Positions 17,467-26,747 of a DNA stretch of 64,000 nt are shown one piece after another. The DNA is taken from contig JACJWK010000002.1 in NCBI GenBank assembly GCA_020637195.1, positions 62,001 to 126,000 on the forward strand, written 5' to 3'. A model generated the notes under the pieces. The model saw nothing but the letters and a program-made list of their open reading frames with translations, was not told the origin of the DNA and made no database searches. Both the position numbers and the translations under genes were made by a program. The stretch is from Microthrixaceae bacterium. GTDB taxonomy: Bacteria; Actinomycetota; Acidimicrobiia; Acidimicrobiales; DATDAH01. Each line of letters starts with the position of its first letter. The stretch's first letter is position 1.

Positions 17467-18639
17467 TCAGCGGGGCGGCTGACGGGGCGCCGGCTGCACG
17501 CTGGTGGACGGGAACTCGCCGAGGGGCCCGACCGGCTCGCGGTCCCACCGGACGAACGTCAGCTCGCTCTCGAGGTAGGCGACGATCAGGCGCACGAGCT
17601 GCTCCAGCCCGTCGAGGTGGGTGCGCTCCCACGCGTGGCTGGCGTCCACCCCGAAGCCGACCAGGGCGGCGCGGGTGGCCAGGCCGGCCTCGAGGGCCGC
17701 GGCGGCGTCGGACCGGTAGAAGTCGAACACGTCGCGGGTGTGGGCGATCTCGTGGGCCCGGCACAGGTCGGTGAGGTGGCGGGTGAGGTGGTAGTCGAAC
17801 GGCCCGTGCAGGTCCTGGGTGGCGATCGTCACGCGGTCCTCACGGGACTGCTGGCCGGGAGCGACCACCGCGTTGTCCACCGCGACGAGCTCGGCGACGT
17901 CGTCGCCGAGCCCGTTCGAGGCGCCGTGGCCGACCTCCTCGGAGATGGTGATGAGCACCTGGCACGGCACCCGGGGTCGGGTCCCCGCGTCGCAGAGGGC
18001 CTTCAGGGCGGTGAGCACCGCGGCGACGCCCGCCTTGTCGTCGAGGTGGCGGGCGCTGACGAAGCCCGAGGGGCTGACCACGGGCACCGAGTCGAGGGCC
18101 ACGAAGTCCCCCACCTGGATGCCCAGGGCGGCCAGATCGTCGGCCGTGTGCACGCGCTCGTCCACCCGCACCTCGAGGTTGTCCCACCGCGCGGGTTGGT
18201 CGTCGATCTCGCGGTGGTAGCGGTGGCCCGAGGCCTTCAGCGGCAGGATCGTGCCGGTCAGCGGCGGACGGTCCAGGTCGTCGGTGAAGATCGTCACGCG
18301 GGCCCCCTCGGCCACCCGGGCGCTGAAGGTGCCGATGGGCACGAGGGCGAGTCGTCCGTCGGGCTTCAGCGCCTTCACTGCCGCGCCCAGCGTGTCGACG
18401 TGGGCGATGAGCGCCCGTCGCGCCGACGCGCCGTCCGGTTCCCCCCAGTCCACCCGCAGGGCGCCCCGGCGGGTGACCACGATCTCGAAGCCGAGCGCGG
18501 TGAGGCGGTCGCCGACGAGCTGCACGGCCTGATCCGTGCGGCCGGAGGGGCTCGGCGTGCGCAGGAGGTCGACGAGGACGTCGGTGAGGTAGCGGCGGTC
18601 GATGGCGGCTCCGGCACCGCCCGCGGGGTCGGCGGTCAC
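17467..18639 (-). CDS. M42-type peptidase of the NAGGN osmoprotectant operon
   Basis: A 390-residue metallo-aminopeptidase-like protein. Zinc-site blocks are ALIAHVDTLGA, ARHLDDKAGVAAVL, ITISEEVGHGAS and GVDASHAWERTH, in M42 order. It matches the peptidase that accompanies N-acetylglutaminylglutamine amide synthesis genes in Pseudomonas and rhizobia; the presumed task is processing or turnover of the dipeptide, not proven. The GTG start overlaps the ngg stop by 4 bp (GTGA), so it is translationally coupled as the last gene of the three-gene operon. The 16-bp gap to the next gene leaves no room for a clear terminator. The last 15 residues are a Pro/Gln-rich tail. Confidence 0.85.
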   Translation of the reverse strand: MTADPAGGAGAAIDRRYLTDVLVDLLRTPSPSGRTDQAVQLVGDRLTALGFEIVVTRRGALRVDWGEPDGASARRALIAHVDTLGAAVKALKPDGRLALVPIGTFSARVAEGARVTIFTDDLDRPPLTGTILPLKASGHRYHREIDDQPARWDNLEVRVDERVHTADDLAALGIQVGDFVALDSVPVVSPSGFVSARHLDDKAGVAAVLTALKALCDAGTRPRVPCQVLITISEEVGHGASNGLGDDVAELVAVDNAVVAPGQQSREDRVTIATQDLHGPFDYHLTRHLTDLCRAHEIAHTRDVFDFYRSDAAAALEAGLATRAALVGFGVDASHAWERTHLDGLEQLVRLIVAYLESELTFVRWDREPVGPLGEFPSTSVQPAPRQPPR

Positions 18640-20369
18640 GGGTCGGTGGCGTGCAGCCGGGCGGAGGCGTCGGGATCGGGCTCCCAGCTCTGGGGCAGCG
18701 CCGAGGTGGCGGGGAAGAGGAGGTCGATGAAGCGGGCCGCCGTGGGCTGGGGCTCGTGGTTGGCCAGCCCCGGCCGCTCGTTGGCCTCGATGAACACGTG
18801 CTCGTCGCCCTCGACGTCCGGGACGATGAGGTCGATCCCCGTCACCGGGATGTCGATGGCCTGCGCGGCACGGATCGCCACGTCGACGAGCGTCGGATGC
18901 ACCCGGTCGGTCACGTCATCGATGGTGCCACCCGTGTGGAGGTTCGCGGTGCGTCGCACCTGGAGCTCCTCGCCGGTGGGCAGGATGTCGTCGAGGCCGA
19001 GGCCGGCCGCGGTGATGGCGCCCAGGGTGTCGGCGTCGACCGGGATCGAGGCCTCGCCTCCCGTCGCGGCGCGCCGGCGACGGCTCTGGGCCTCGATCAG
19101 CTCGCTGATGGTCGCCGAGCCGTTGCCCACGACGCTGGCGGGCCGGCGGACGGCGGCGGCCACCACCTCGTCGTCGATCACCACGAGCCGCAGGTCGTCG
19201 CCGGCGACGTACTCCTCGAGCAGCACGTCGCGGTCGAAGTGCCGGGCGTGCTCGACCGCCTCGGTCAGCGCGGCCGGGGAGTCGATCCCGACGGTGACGC
19301 CGAGGCCCTGCTCGCCGCGTGCCGGCTTGGCCACGAGGCGCCCGCAGCGGCGCTGGAAGGCCTCGTCCTCCGACCCGCCGGTGGCGAGACGACCTTCGGG
19401 CACCCGGACGCCGGCGCTGACCATCAGCCGGCGGGTCACCCGCTTGTCCTCGCAGCGGCTCATGGCCACCGCGGTGGTCAGCTCGGACAGCGACTCCCGG
19501 GTGACGATCGTGCGTCCACCGTGGGACAGGCGGAGGTAGCCCCCCTCCGCGTCGAGGACCTGGACCCTGATGCCGCGCCGCATGGCTTCGTCGGCCACGA
19601 TCCGGGCGTACGGGTTGAGAGCCTCGACCTCGTCGACGGTGCGCACGAAGAGCGGTTCGTTGATGGGGTTCTTGCGCTTCACGCACAGCACCGGCACGGA
19701 CTCGAAGCCGAGCTTCTCGTAGAGGGCGATGGCGGGCTCGTTGTCGTGGATCACCGACAGGTCGAGGTGGGCCCGCCCGGCCCGCGCGAACGTGGCGGCG
19801 AGCGCCTGGACGAGCGCCTCGCCGACGCCGGGGAGCGGGGCCTGCGGGTCGACGGCCAGGCACCACAGGCTGGAGCCCTCCTCGGGGTCGCCGAAGGCCT
19901 CGTGGTGGTCGATGCCGGTGACGGTGCCGAGGACCGCGCCCGAGGCCCGGTCGACCGCGAGCAGGTAGTGGAAGGCGGGCGTGCGCTGGTTCGCGCAGAT
20001 CGTCTCGACGTCGGCGGTGACCATGCCGCACCGGGCGTAGACGTGGTTGACCGCCTCGGCGTCGTCCGCGGCGTCGGGCCGCAGCTCGCGCACCTCGACG
20101 CCGGCCGGCGGCGCGACGCCGGCGTCGTCCGGCTCGAGGCGTCGCCGGAACGTGTACGAGGGGTCGATGAACAGCTCGTGCGGGTGGCGGCTGGTGAGGA
20201 CGTGCGCGTCCTCGGCGTAGAGGCAGATGTCGCGGCGGCCGGCCCGCTCGTCGGCCATGGTCTCGGCGATGCGCTCGTGGTCGGCGAAGGTCTGGCCGAA
20301 GATCACCCGACCCCAGCCGCAGTCGAGCGCGACGTCCGCGACCGGTGTGGTCGACCCCGGCGCGCTCAC
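18636..20369 (-). CDS. ngg: N-acetylglutaminylglutamine synthetase (GNAT + ATP-grasp fusion)
   Basis: A 577-residue two-domain enzyme. Residues about 90-235 form a GNAT acetyltransferase (LWCLAVDPQAPLPGVGEALV as the acetyl-CoA loop, then IALYEKLGFESV). Residues about 300-577 form an ATP-grasp ligase similar to cyanophycin synthetase and glutathione synthetase (RLVAKPARGEQGLGVTVG, LLEEYVAGDDLRLVVID, GIDLIVPDVEG, FIEANERPGL). The family acetylates glutamine and joins it to a second glutamine, giving N-acetylglutaminylglutamine, the precursor of the osmoprotectant NAGGN. The GTG start (20369) overlaps the asnO TGA in GTGA; read-through frames upstream are shadow of asnO. Confidence 0.88.
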   Translation of the reverse strand: MSAPGSTTPVADVALDCGWGRVIFGQTFADHERIAETMADERAGRRDICLYAEDAHVLTSRHPHELFIDPSYTFRRRLEPDDAGVAPPAGVEVRELRPDAADDAEAVNHVYARCGMVTADVETICANQRTPAFHYLLAVDRASGAVLGTVTGIDHHEAFGDPEEGSSLWCLAVDPQAPLPGVGEALVQALAATFARAGRAHLDLSVIHDNEPAIALYEKLGFESVPVLCVKRKNPINEPLFVRTVDEVEALNPYARIVADEAMRRGIRVQVLDAEGGYLRLSHGGRTIVTRESLSELTTAVAMSRCEDKRVTRRLMVSAGVRVPEGRLATGGSEDEAFQRRCGRLVAKPARGEQGLGVTVGIDSPAALTEAVEHARHFDRDVLLEEYVAGDDLRLVVIDDEVVAAAVRRPASVVGNGSATISELIEAQSRRRRAATGGEASIPVDADTLGAITAAGLGLDDILPTGEELQVRRTANLHTGGTIDDVTDRVHPTLVDVAIRAAQAIDIPVTGIDLIVPDVEGDEHVFIEANERPGLANHEPQPTAARFIDLLFPATSALPQSWEPDPDASARLHATDP

Positions 20370-22136
20370 CGGACCCCCTGGTGCTGGAGCCACAGCTCGA
20401 GCAGGCCGATCTGCCACAGCGGGTTGCCGCCGAGCGGGGTGAGGCCGCCGTTGGGGTCGGCGAGGAGGCGATCGACCGCCTCGGGTCGGAACAGCCCCCG
20501 CGCCTTGGCCTCCGGTGCGTGCAGCGCCTCCCGCACGAGGTCGAGCACCTCGCCGTCCAGGTGGGTGAGGGCGGGCACCGGGAAGTAGCCCTTGGGCCGG
20601 TCGATCACGTCGTGGGGGATCACGAGGCGGGCGGCCTCCTTCAGCACGCCCTTGCCGCCCTGCGCGACGAGCAGCTCGGGCGGGCAGGCGCCGGCCAGCT
20701 CGACGAGGTCGTGGTCGAGGAACGGGACCCGGGCCTCGAGCCCCCACGCCATCGTCATGTTGTCCACCCGCTTCACCGGGTCCTCGACGAGCATCACCTC
20801 GGTGTCCAGGCGCAGGGCCCGGTCTGCCGGCGTGGACGCGCCACCGCGCGCGAACTGCGCGTCGATGAAGTCGCCGGTGGCGTCGTGGTCGGCCAGCCAG
20901 GTCGGCTCGACGAGCGCCGCCATCGCCTCGTGCGTGCGGTCGACGAACGCGGCGCGGTAGGTGTCGGCCCCGGGCGGGGCCGCGTCCATCATCGGCGGGT
21001 ACCAGTGGTAGCCCGCGAACACCTCGTCCGCGCCCTGGCCCGACTGCACGACCTTCACGTGCTGCGACACCGCCTGCGAGAGGAGGTAGAAGGCCACGAC
21101 GTCGTGGCTCACCATCGGCTCGCTCATCGCGCCGATGGCCGCCCGCAGGGCCGGGACCAGCTCGGGGGTCGGGATGCGCAGGCGGTGGTGGTCGGTGGCG
21201 AACCGCTCGGCGATCACGTCCGAGTAGCGGAACTCGTCGCCTTCGAGGTCGCCCGCCGCCTCGAAGCCGATGCTGAAGGTGGCCAGGCCGGTCTGTCCCG
21301 CCTCGGCCAGGAGGCCGACGATCAGGCTGGAGTCGAGGCCGCCGGACAACAAGACGCCGACGGGGACGTCGGCCACCAGGCGGCGCTCCACGGCCCGGCG
21401 CAGCGAGGCGAGGATGGCGTCGCGCCACTCGTCCGGGCCGAGGTCGGCCAGGTCGTCCCGTCGCTCCCGCCGCGCCTCCCAGTACCGGCGCGTGCGGCGC
21501 CGGCCGTCGGGCTCGACCGTCAGCACGGTCCCGGCGTCGAGGCGGTGGACACCCCGCAGGATCGTGCGCGGGGCGGGCACGACCGCATGCAGCGAGAGGT
21601 AGTGGTGGAGGGCGATCGGGTCGATCGACGTGTCGACGCCGCCGCCGGCGAGCAGGGCGGGCAGGGTCGACGCGAAGCGCAGGGCCCCGTCCACGTCGGC
21701 GAGGTAGAGCGGCTTGATGCCGAGCCGGTCGCGCGCGAGGACCACCCGGCCCGAGTCGCGCTCCGCCACCGCGAAGGCGAACATGCCCACGAGGTGGTCC
21801 ACCACGTCGTCGCCCCAGTGGTGGTACCCGGCGAGGATCACCTCGGTGTCGCCCGTGGACGAGAACGAGTAGCCGGCCCCGGTCAGCTCGTCGCGCAGCG
21901 CCCCTGTGGTTGTAGATGCAGCCGTTGAACGCGATGGTGAGCCCCAGGTCGGGCCGTGGTGGCTGGCTGCTGGCGACAGGTCGATGATGGCGAGGCGCCG
22001 GGTGGCTGAGGGCGACCGGGCTGTCTTGCCCACACCCTGCCCTGTCTGCCCCTGACTGGCGAGTAGCGGTCGCAATATCGCGCCACGGCCTGCGCCCGCC
22101 CAGGGCCCGTAGTGCACTTCCGCCTGCGCATTCCAT
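20366..22136 (-). CDS. asnO: N-acetylglutaminylglutamine amidotransferase, asparagine-synthase type (5' end frame-broken)
   Basis: The clean part (20366 to about 21895) encodes the rest of a glutaminase domain (GTDTEVILA-like block TGDTEVILAGYHHWGDD, GMFAFAVAERDSGRVVLARD) and an asparagine synthase domain with the PP-loop GVLLSGGLDSS. In the NAGGN pathway it converts the dipeptide to its amide using glutamine. The first 75 or so codons lie in the indel-rich block: GLTIAFNGCIYNH, RRLAIIDLSPA and HYGPWAG can be read in different frames, and near 22136 ATG is followed by TGCGCAGGC, compatible with the nucleophile Cys2. At least four frame changes are needed. Either the gene is inactive or the 5' sequence is wrong; the intact remainder and coupled ngg favour the latter. 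Confidence 0.75.
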
Positions 22137-22221
22137 CAATAACGAGAGCCCTCTTCACCTGGGGAAGTCAGGATATGCGGCGGGCGCGGGAATCCGTCGG
22201 CCGAGGCTGGCTGCACCACCC

Positions 22222-22850
22222 AGCGCATCGACGTGTGTCCGACGTCATCTGTCCCTTGGTGCTTCCTGGGGCCCGCTGCCTAGCTGCTTCTCGACGAGCT
22301 CGGCTGCGGACGAGGTCGGTGGTCCACTGGCGGGCGTTCCAGTCGACCCGCTTGAGGCCAAGCGAGCCCGGTGACCTGCGCGGAAGTTTGAGCGCGCCGC
22401 CTGGGGCCTTTCGGACGGGATGGGACCCGGCGCTCGGCGTTAAGCCCGGCCGAGGGCATCGAGTGCTTCGACCTCGCCCTGCGGGCCGGCACCTGCGATG
22501 CCCATCGCCTGCTGGGGTTTGGGCCCACACGGAGGGCCCTGTAAGCCCGTCGACCGGCCTTCTGGCTTACTTCACCGAGGGCGCGCCGACGGGCCGACCG
22601 CATGACGCTATGCGGCTGGCTGGCGATGTGGGACTTGACCCGTGTGCCGTTGAGGTGTTGGCTGGCGACGCGCTCGTTGCCGGATGCGTAGGCGACCGAC
22701 GCTGCCTGCGCGCAGTGACATCCACGGCGTGCCCAACTTCTGTCGTCGAGGACCGTCTCTCGATCCGCCTGGGGCCCAGGAGGTGGAGATGGTGCTGCTC
22801 CTCCAGCGGGCCCGTGAGCGTTCCCATCGCCGGCGCCTGAGCGCGATCAG
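22222..22850 (+). pseudogene. Frame-broken FrnE/DsbA-family oxidoreductase
   Basis: On the + strand the order of fragments matches a 2-hydroxychromene isomerase/FrnE-type thioredoxin-fold protein: VSDVICPLVLPGARCLAA (expected VSDVxCPWCxxG), VHWRAFQ and LRPSEPGDLR, GTCDAHRLLG in another frame, LLAYFTEGA, AGDVGLDPCAVEVLAGDA, and finally GVPNF with VVEDRLSI and GAQEVEMVLLL. The WC of the CPWC redox motif is lost through a frame change. The protein would be about 210 residues, a cytosolic disulfide or isomerase enzyme. Start and end are approximate because the frame changes at least seven times. Confidence 0.5.
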
Positions 22851-23342
22851 TCTCGCTCGCCGGCCACGGCCGGCGGGTGGGCCTGACGTACCGGGGCGGA
22901 AGCGGCCAGGGTGTGGCGGATGAAACCACCCCATCGCCGGGCTCTGGGCGACCCTGATGGTGCATGGCTGCGCCGCCGGGCCATGACCATCACTCAGTCG
23001 ACCCGGCCCGCCGTCACCCAGGTCGGTCACCTGGTAGTCTCGCCGAAGGCGGAAAAGCACCGGCTTGACAGCTCGCCAGCGGAAGGCTGCCGCCTGGCCT
23101 CAGGCGCGAGGAACTCCTCGTACGCCGTCAGCCTGCCGAGCGGGGATTCGTGGACGACCTGACCCAGGGGAACGGCGAGACGTCCACTCCACCCCGGTGA
23201 TGGCGAACACCCACTGGCCCACGCTCGGCGTCGAGAAGGTGGCGAAGACCTGTTGGGCGTCGCTGCGATCGTCTCTGCTGGCGGTGAAACTGACGGGCGC
23301 GGCGGCGAAGCCGTCGGAGTCAGATCCTCCCGCAGGGGGTGG
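22851..23342. other. Unassigned 0.5 kb inside the indel-dense block
   Basis: No stretch here could be matched to a family. Minus-strand fragments such as PLGQVVHESPLGRLTAYEEF look protein-like and could be the 5' or 3' part of a further minus gene downstream of the amidohydrolase, but neighbouring frames are broken. No hairpin or repeat of note was seen. Confidence 0.3.
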
Positions 23343-24524
23343 TCACGGCGGTGCCTCACCACGAGCGTGACCTGCTCGGTGTCGAAGGCGCTGCAGGTCG
23401 ACGCCCCTGCAGTCGACGGCTCGAGGCGCCACTCGGCCGTAAAGCCGATGCGGTCGGCGACGGGACGTAGGCCGCAGATCGAGTTTTAGCCAACGCGCAG
23501 CAACCGACTGCGGCCCGGCTTGGGCCTCGGGCTTGTTCTTCGAAGGCGCGGCGCGCAGCGCCCGGTAGCTGAGCGAACCTCGAGTAGGGGGTAGTCGAGC
23601 CCACATGACCCGGCCGGTGTCATTGAGGTCGCCGGCGATGGGCGCCCGGACGGGCGCATAGCTGGTTACCCAGAAGTCTGGGCGAAGTACCTGATTTGGG
23701 GTTTCCGGGCCATGCCGGCTGCGACCGCCGAAGAACAGCGACTCGGCGGAGCCGGGCAGCGTCATGCGGCGATGAACCAGCCGAGGGTCTTGAGCCCGGC
23801 GCCAGCTATGCCCTGCTCGGTCAGCACACCGCCCAGCGCCTGAGCACGCCGCCGAAGATCAGGTGCCACACCGGCCGGTGGGCGAACCAGGGCAGTTTCG
23901 ATCAGCATCATCGCCTGCGGCGACGCTCGCCGTAGTCGGGCGGCGGCTGCCGCCGCCGCACCTGGACGGCACGTCGAGGTCCTCGCACACCGCCCAGAGC
24001 GGGTCGTAGTACGGCTCCCAGAAGCGGCAGGCCTGCGCTCGGGGGCACGACGGCAACAGGACGCTCTGCTGAGCACGCCCTGCTCGCTGGCGGCCCAGCG
24101 CACCCGCCACGCGGTCGATAAGCCGTTGGCGAACACTGGGGCCACGCTGGCGGCGCCACCGGGTTCGTTGGCGGCAGTCATTCAGCCACTGTCAGGGTTT
24201 GACCCCGGCCCAGCGGACGTTGTAGTCCGCCGCGTGGCGGGAGCGGTGAGCTGGTCGACTCGAAGAACGGCGGGACGGTGTTAAGAGCACCGGCGGCGAT
24301 GTTGTCGGCCCGGTCTCCCGAGCGGCGGCTGAGTCCAGCTGCGGTGGTAGGCGGTGGGGCCTGAGGTCGGCGCCATACGGCGCCCAGGGCGTCGAAGTCG
24401 TCGTGCCAGCGCGACGCCAGGTACGGCTTGTAGTCGTGGAGGTCGGCGCTGGCGCCCAAACCCACGAGATGATGGTGTACGGCCGGGAGTCGGCCAGGTT
24501 GCGGTCGTGCCCACAGCATTCCAT
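23343..24524 (-). pseudogene. Frame-broken amidohydrolase (Amidohydro_2 type), second copy
   Basis: Minus-strand fragments line up in order with a metal-dependent amidohydrolase of the 2-amino-3-carboxymuconate decarboxylase-like superfamily: DSRPYTIIS, ADLHDYKPYLASRWHDDFDA, NTVPPFF, VDFC-like region, ASPQAMMLIE, GGVLTEQGIA, PGSAESLFFGG, TPNQ, and a C-terminal FW..ASYAPVR...GRVMWA block. It resembles the neighbouring amidohydrolase at 25.4-26.7 kb, so two paralogues lay in tandem with an SDR between them. Frame changes are too many to count reliably. Limits are approximate. Confidence 0.5.
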
Positions 24525-25387
24525 CATGTTCGGGGCAAAGGCGCCATCGGCGATGGCGTCGGTGCGGGCGTGCAGCAGCCGCCCGGCCCGTCGAGGTCGT
24601 GCTGATGATGGCGCCCGGCCTTCACGCCGCTGGCGACCACGAAGCGGCCCAGCTGACGAGGTCGATCTACGTCGGCCGGCGGCCGGCGGCCTCGAGCTGG
24701 GCCTTGAACTCGGCGAAGGTCGTGCCTGGTGCCGCTGCTCCCGCTGGCGGGCCAGCGCCTGGCGGGGTGGTTGTGCTGGGCGGTCCAGAGGCCGGTGTCC
24801 AACAGCCCGCCGCCGACAGAAGATCGTGGCGCACCCGGCCCCTCGGTCTCGCCTCCTGCAGCTGTAGGGCCACGGCCCGGTGATGCAGCCGACCGCGGCC
24901 TTGCCGGACGCGCAGACGAGGCGTGGTGGGCACCGGCGCGATGCCGCCGTCGCCCGGACGAGGTGTTCACCATCCGCCTGGCTCGCCTGAGGCGACCGGC
25001 GTGCAGTGAAGCTGATCACGCCGTTGGCGGTGCCGGGAAGACGTTGACGCCGAAGCACCCAGCGCCACGCCGTTCGCCTCCTGCCCGCCGGTTTACGCTG
25101 CCGCCGAGGTGACGCCGGCGTTGTTGAACAGCAGGTGGCAGGCGCCCCTGGTGGCGAATACGTCGGCGGCGAGTGCCTGAAACGACTTCTGGGTCGGCCA
25201 CGTCGGTGCGCACGCCGCGATCGAGCCTCGGGGAACTGCTCGCGCAGTTTCGGCCACCGCCGTGTCGAGCACGGGCTTCGATGTCGCCGACGACGACCTG
25301 ACGTCTCGAGCAGGGCCGTGACGATGCCCGTCCGATCCTGCCGGCGCCGCCGGTCACCACGGCGACCTTCCCGCTCAGCTCCTCCAT
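24525..25387 (-). pseudogene. Frame-broken SDR oxidoreductase
   Basis: The minus-strand ATG at 25387 starts MEELSGKVAVVTGGAGRIGRA, a clean Rossmann motif. After that the expected SDR features appear in changing frames: a VVGDIEA fragment, DVAD, LLFNNAGVT-like residues, FGVNVF and GTANGVISF, a catalytic segment near SGKAAVGCITG (expected Y-x3-K as Y.ASKAAV), and AEFKAQLEAAGRRPTYVDLV near the C-terminus. It would be about 285 residues. It lies between two amidohydrolase genes in the same direction. Confidence 0.55.
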
Positions 25388-25439
25388 CGACGCCTCCGAG
25401 CGTAGGTCTGGCCCCGGATTTGCGCCCCTGGCCCCGAAA

Positions 25440-26747
25440 ACGGGAGCCGAAGGGAGGGGGGCCGCGGGCGGTCGCACCTGGTACCGTCCTTCCACCAGCG
25501 TCGCGGATTGCGGCCGGGCCGGTGCGCTGGTTGGGGTCCTGGCCGAGCAGGGGCCGGCGTGGGCCTGACCTGCTCGGCGACGGAGCGCGCGCCGAGGTCG
25601 AAGCTGTAGCAGCGGGGCTTTCGCGCGGCGCCCAGGATCCGGCGCAGTCTTGACGGCACGTCGGCGAAGTCCGACTGGAGCTTGCCAGGTAAAATAGGTG
25701 CCCTCGGGTGGGGGTAGTCGAGCCTCCACATGACCACTGCCGCACCCGGATGACGGCGGCGGCGGATCTCCTCCCGACATGGTAGAGCTCCTGATGAAAG
25801 ACACCTTTAGTAGTCTGACGGCAGCTTGAGATCTTCCTTCATGAGGCGCCATCTTTGCGGTGGTTACGCCGAGGTACTGGTCCCACTTCTCCACATGAGG
25901 TCGGTGGACCGTAGGCCGCGGCCTCGGTGACCACGAACTTGAGCCCGGGGAACCTCTCGAACGCCCCCGAGAACAGCAGGTGCCACATCGGGCGGGTGGC
26001 CCACCAGACCACCTCGGCCAGGTAGATCCCGATGTGGTCTCCCATCTCCTCGCGGGGCGCCTCGCCGGAGTGGGTGTGGACCGGGAAGCCGGCCGCCTCG
26101 CACGCCGCCCAGAACGGGTCGTAGGCGGCGTCGTTGTAGGGGAGCTTGTCCCGCCACATGGTCGGGATCATCACGCCCCGGATGCCGGGCTCGCCGGCCA
26201 GGCGCTCGACCTCGGCGACGCCCTGGTCGATGTCGAACGCGACGGGCACCAGCGCCACCCCGCCGCGCCGCTCGGGGTTGGTGGCGCAGAAGTCGACGAG
26301 GAACCGGTTGTGGGCCCGGGCGCCGGCGAAGGCGAGGTCGGGGCGCTCGATCATCCCGGCCCCGAGGCCGGCGCCGAACGGCGGCGAGGCGAAGCCGGTG
26401 ATGGCGTCGGCGTCGGCGAACATGACCTCGGCGGCCACCCCGTCGGCGTCGAGCTCCTTGTCGCGCTGGGCGGCGTCGTAGCTGCCGCGGAGACCCTCCT
26501 CGTTCTCGGTCTCCCAGCCCATGATGTAGTCGTAGTTGAGGGTCAGGGCCTCGTCCCGCTGGGCCTGCTGCTGGGCCAGGTACTCGTCGAAGTCGGCGTG
26601 GAACGCGGCATCGAGGTAGTCCCGGTACTCGGGGGCGGGCAGGCCGCAGTGCGAGTCGGCCGAGATGACCGTGTAGCGGCCCCCGGCGGCGTCGAGCACG
26701 TCGCTCGGCGCACCCGTCGTCCAGGCGTTCGGCGTCGGGTCAGTCAC
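25440..26747 (-). pseudogene. Amidohydrolase (Amidohydro_2 type) with intact 5' two thirds and broken 3' third
   Basis: From the GTG at 26747 a clean frame runs to about 25935: YTVISADSHCGLPAPEYRDYL, AQRDKELDADGVAAEVMF, FLVDFCATNPERRGGVALVP, GVMIPTMWRDKLPYND, PVHTHSG and LKFVVTEAAAYG, all typical of amidohydrolases related to ACMS decarboxylase. Then the frame breaks: MWEKWDQYLG, MWRLDYPHPEGTY-like, DFADVPSRLRRILG and SFDLGARSVAEQV follow in three frames, as expected for the C-terminus. The start overlaps the upstream decarboxylase stop by 8 nt, so it is translationally coupled. Family members decarboxylate or hydrolyse aromatic or cyclic acids. Confidence 0.7.

Larger units (their letters stand above)
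21895..25935. other. Indel-dense block spanning six gene remnants
   Basis: Across 4 kb recognisable protein segments change frame every 20-60 bp on both strands, and key residues are also substituted. The block starts and ends abruptly inside two genes (asnO and an amidohydrolase) whose other halves are perfectly open. Remnants, left to right: asnO N-terminus (-), FrnE/DsbA-like (+), an unassigned 0.5 kb, amidohydrolase (-), SDR (-), amidohydrolase C-terminus (-). A uniform error level across unrelated genes with sharp mid-gene edges points to unpolished sequence rather than decay. Confidence 0.7.

Noticed and set aside
18636..22139. A single 1,167-codon minus frame that would fuse asnO and ngg regions
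   Set aside because: The first half is an off-frame reading of asnO; the real genes meet at a 4-bp GTGA overlap at 20366-20369.
21895..25935. Possible mobile element or recombination hotspot as the cause of the broken block
   Set aside because: No terminal repeats, transposase, integrase or att-like duplication was seen; the damage runs through coding sequence of ordinary enzymes.
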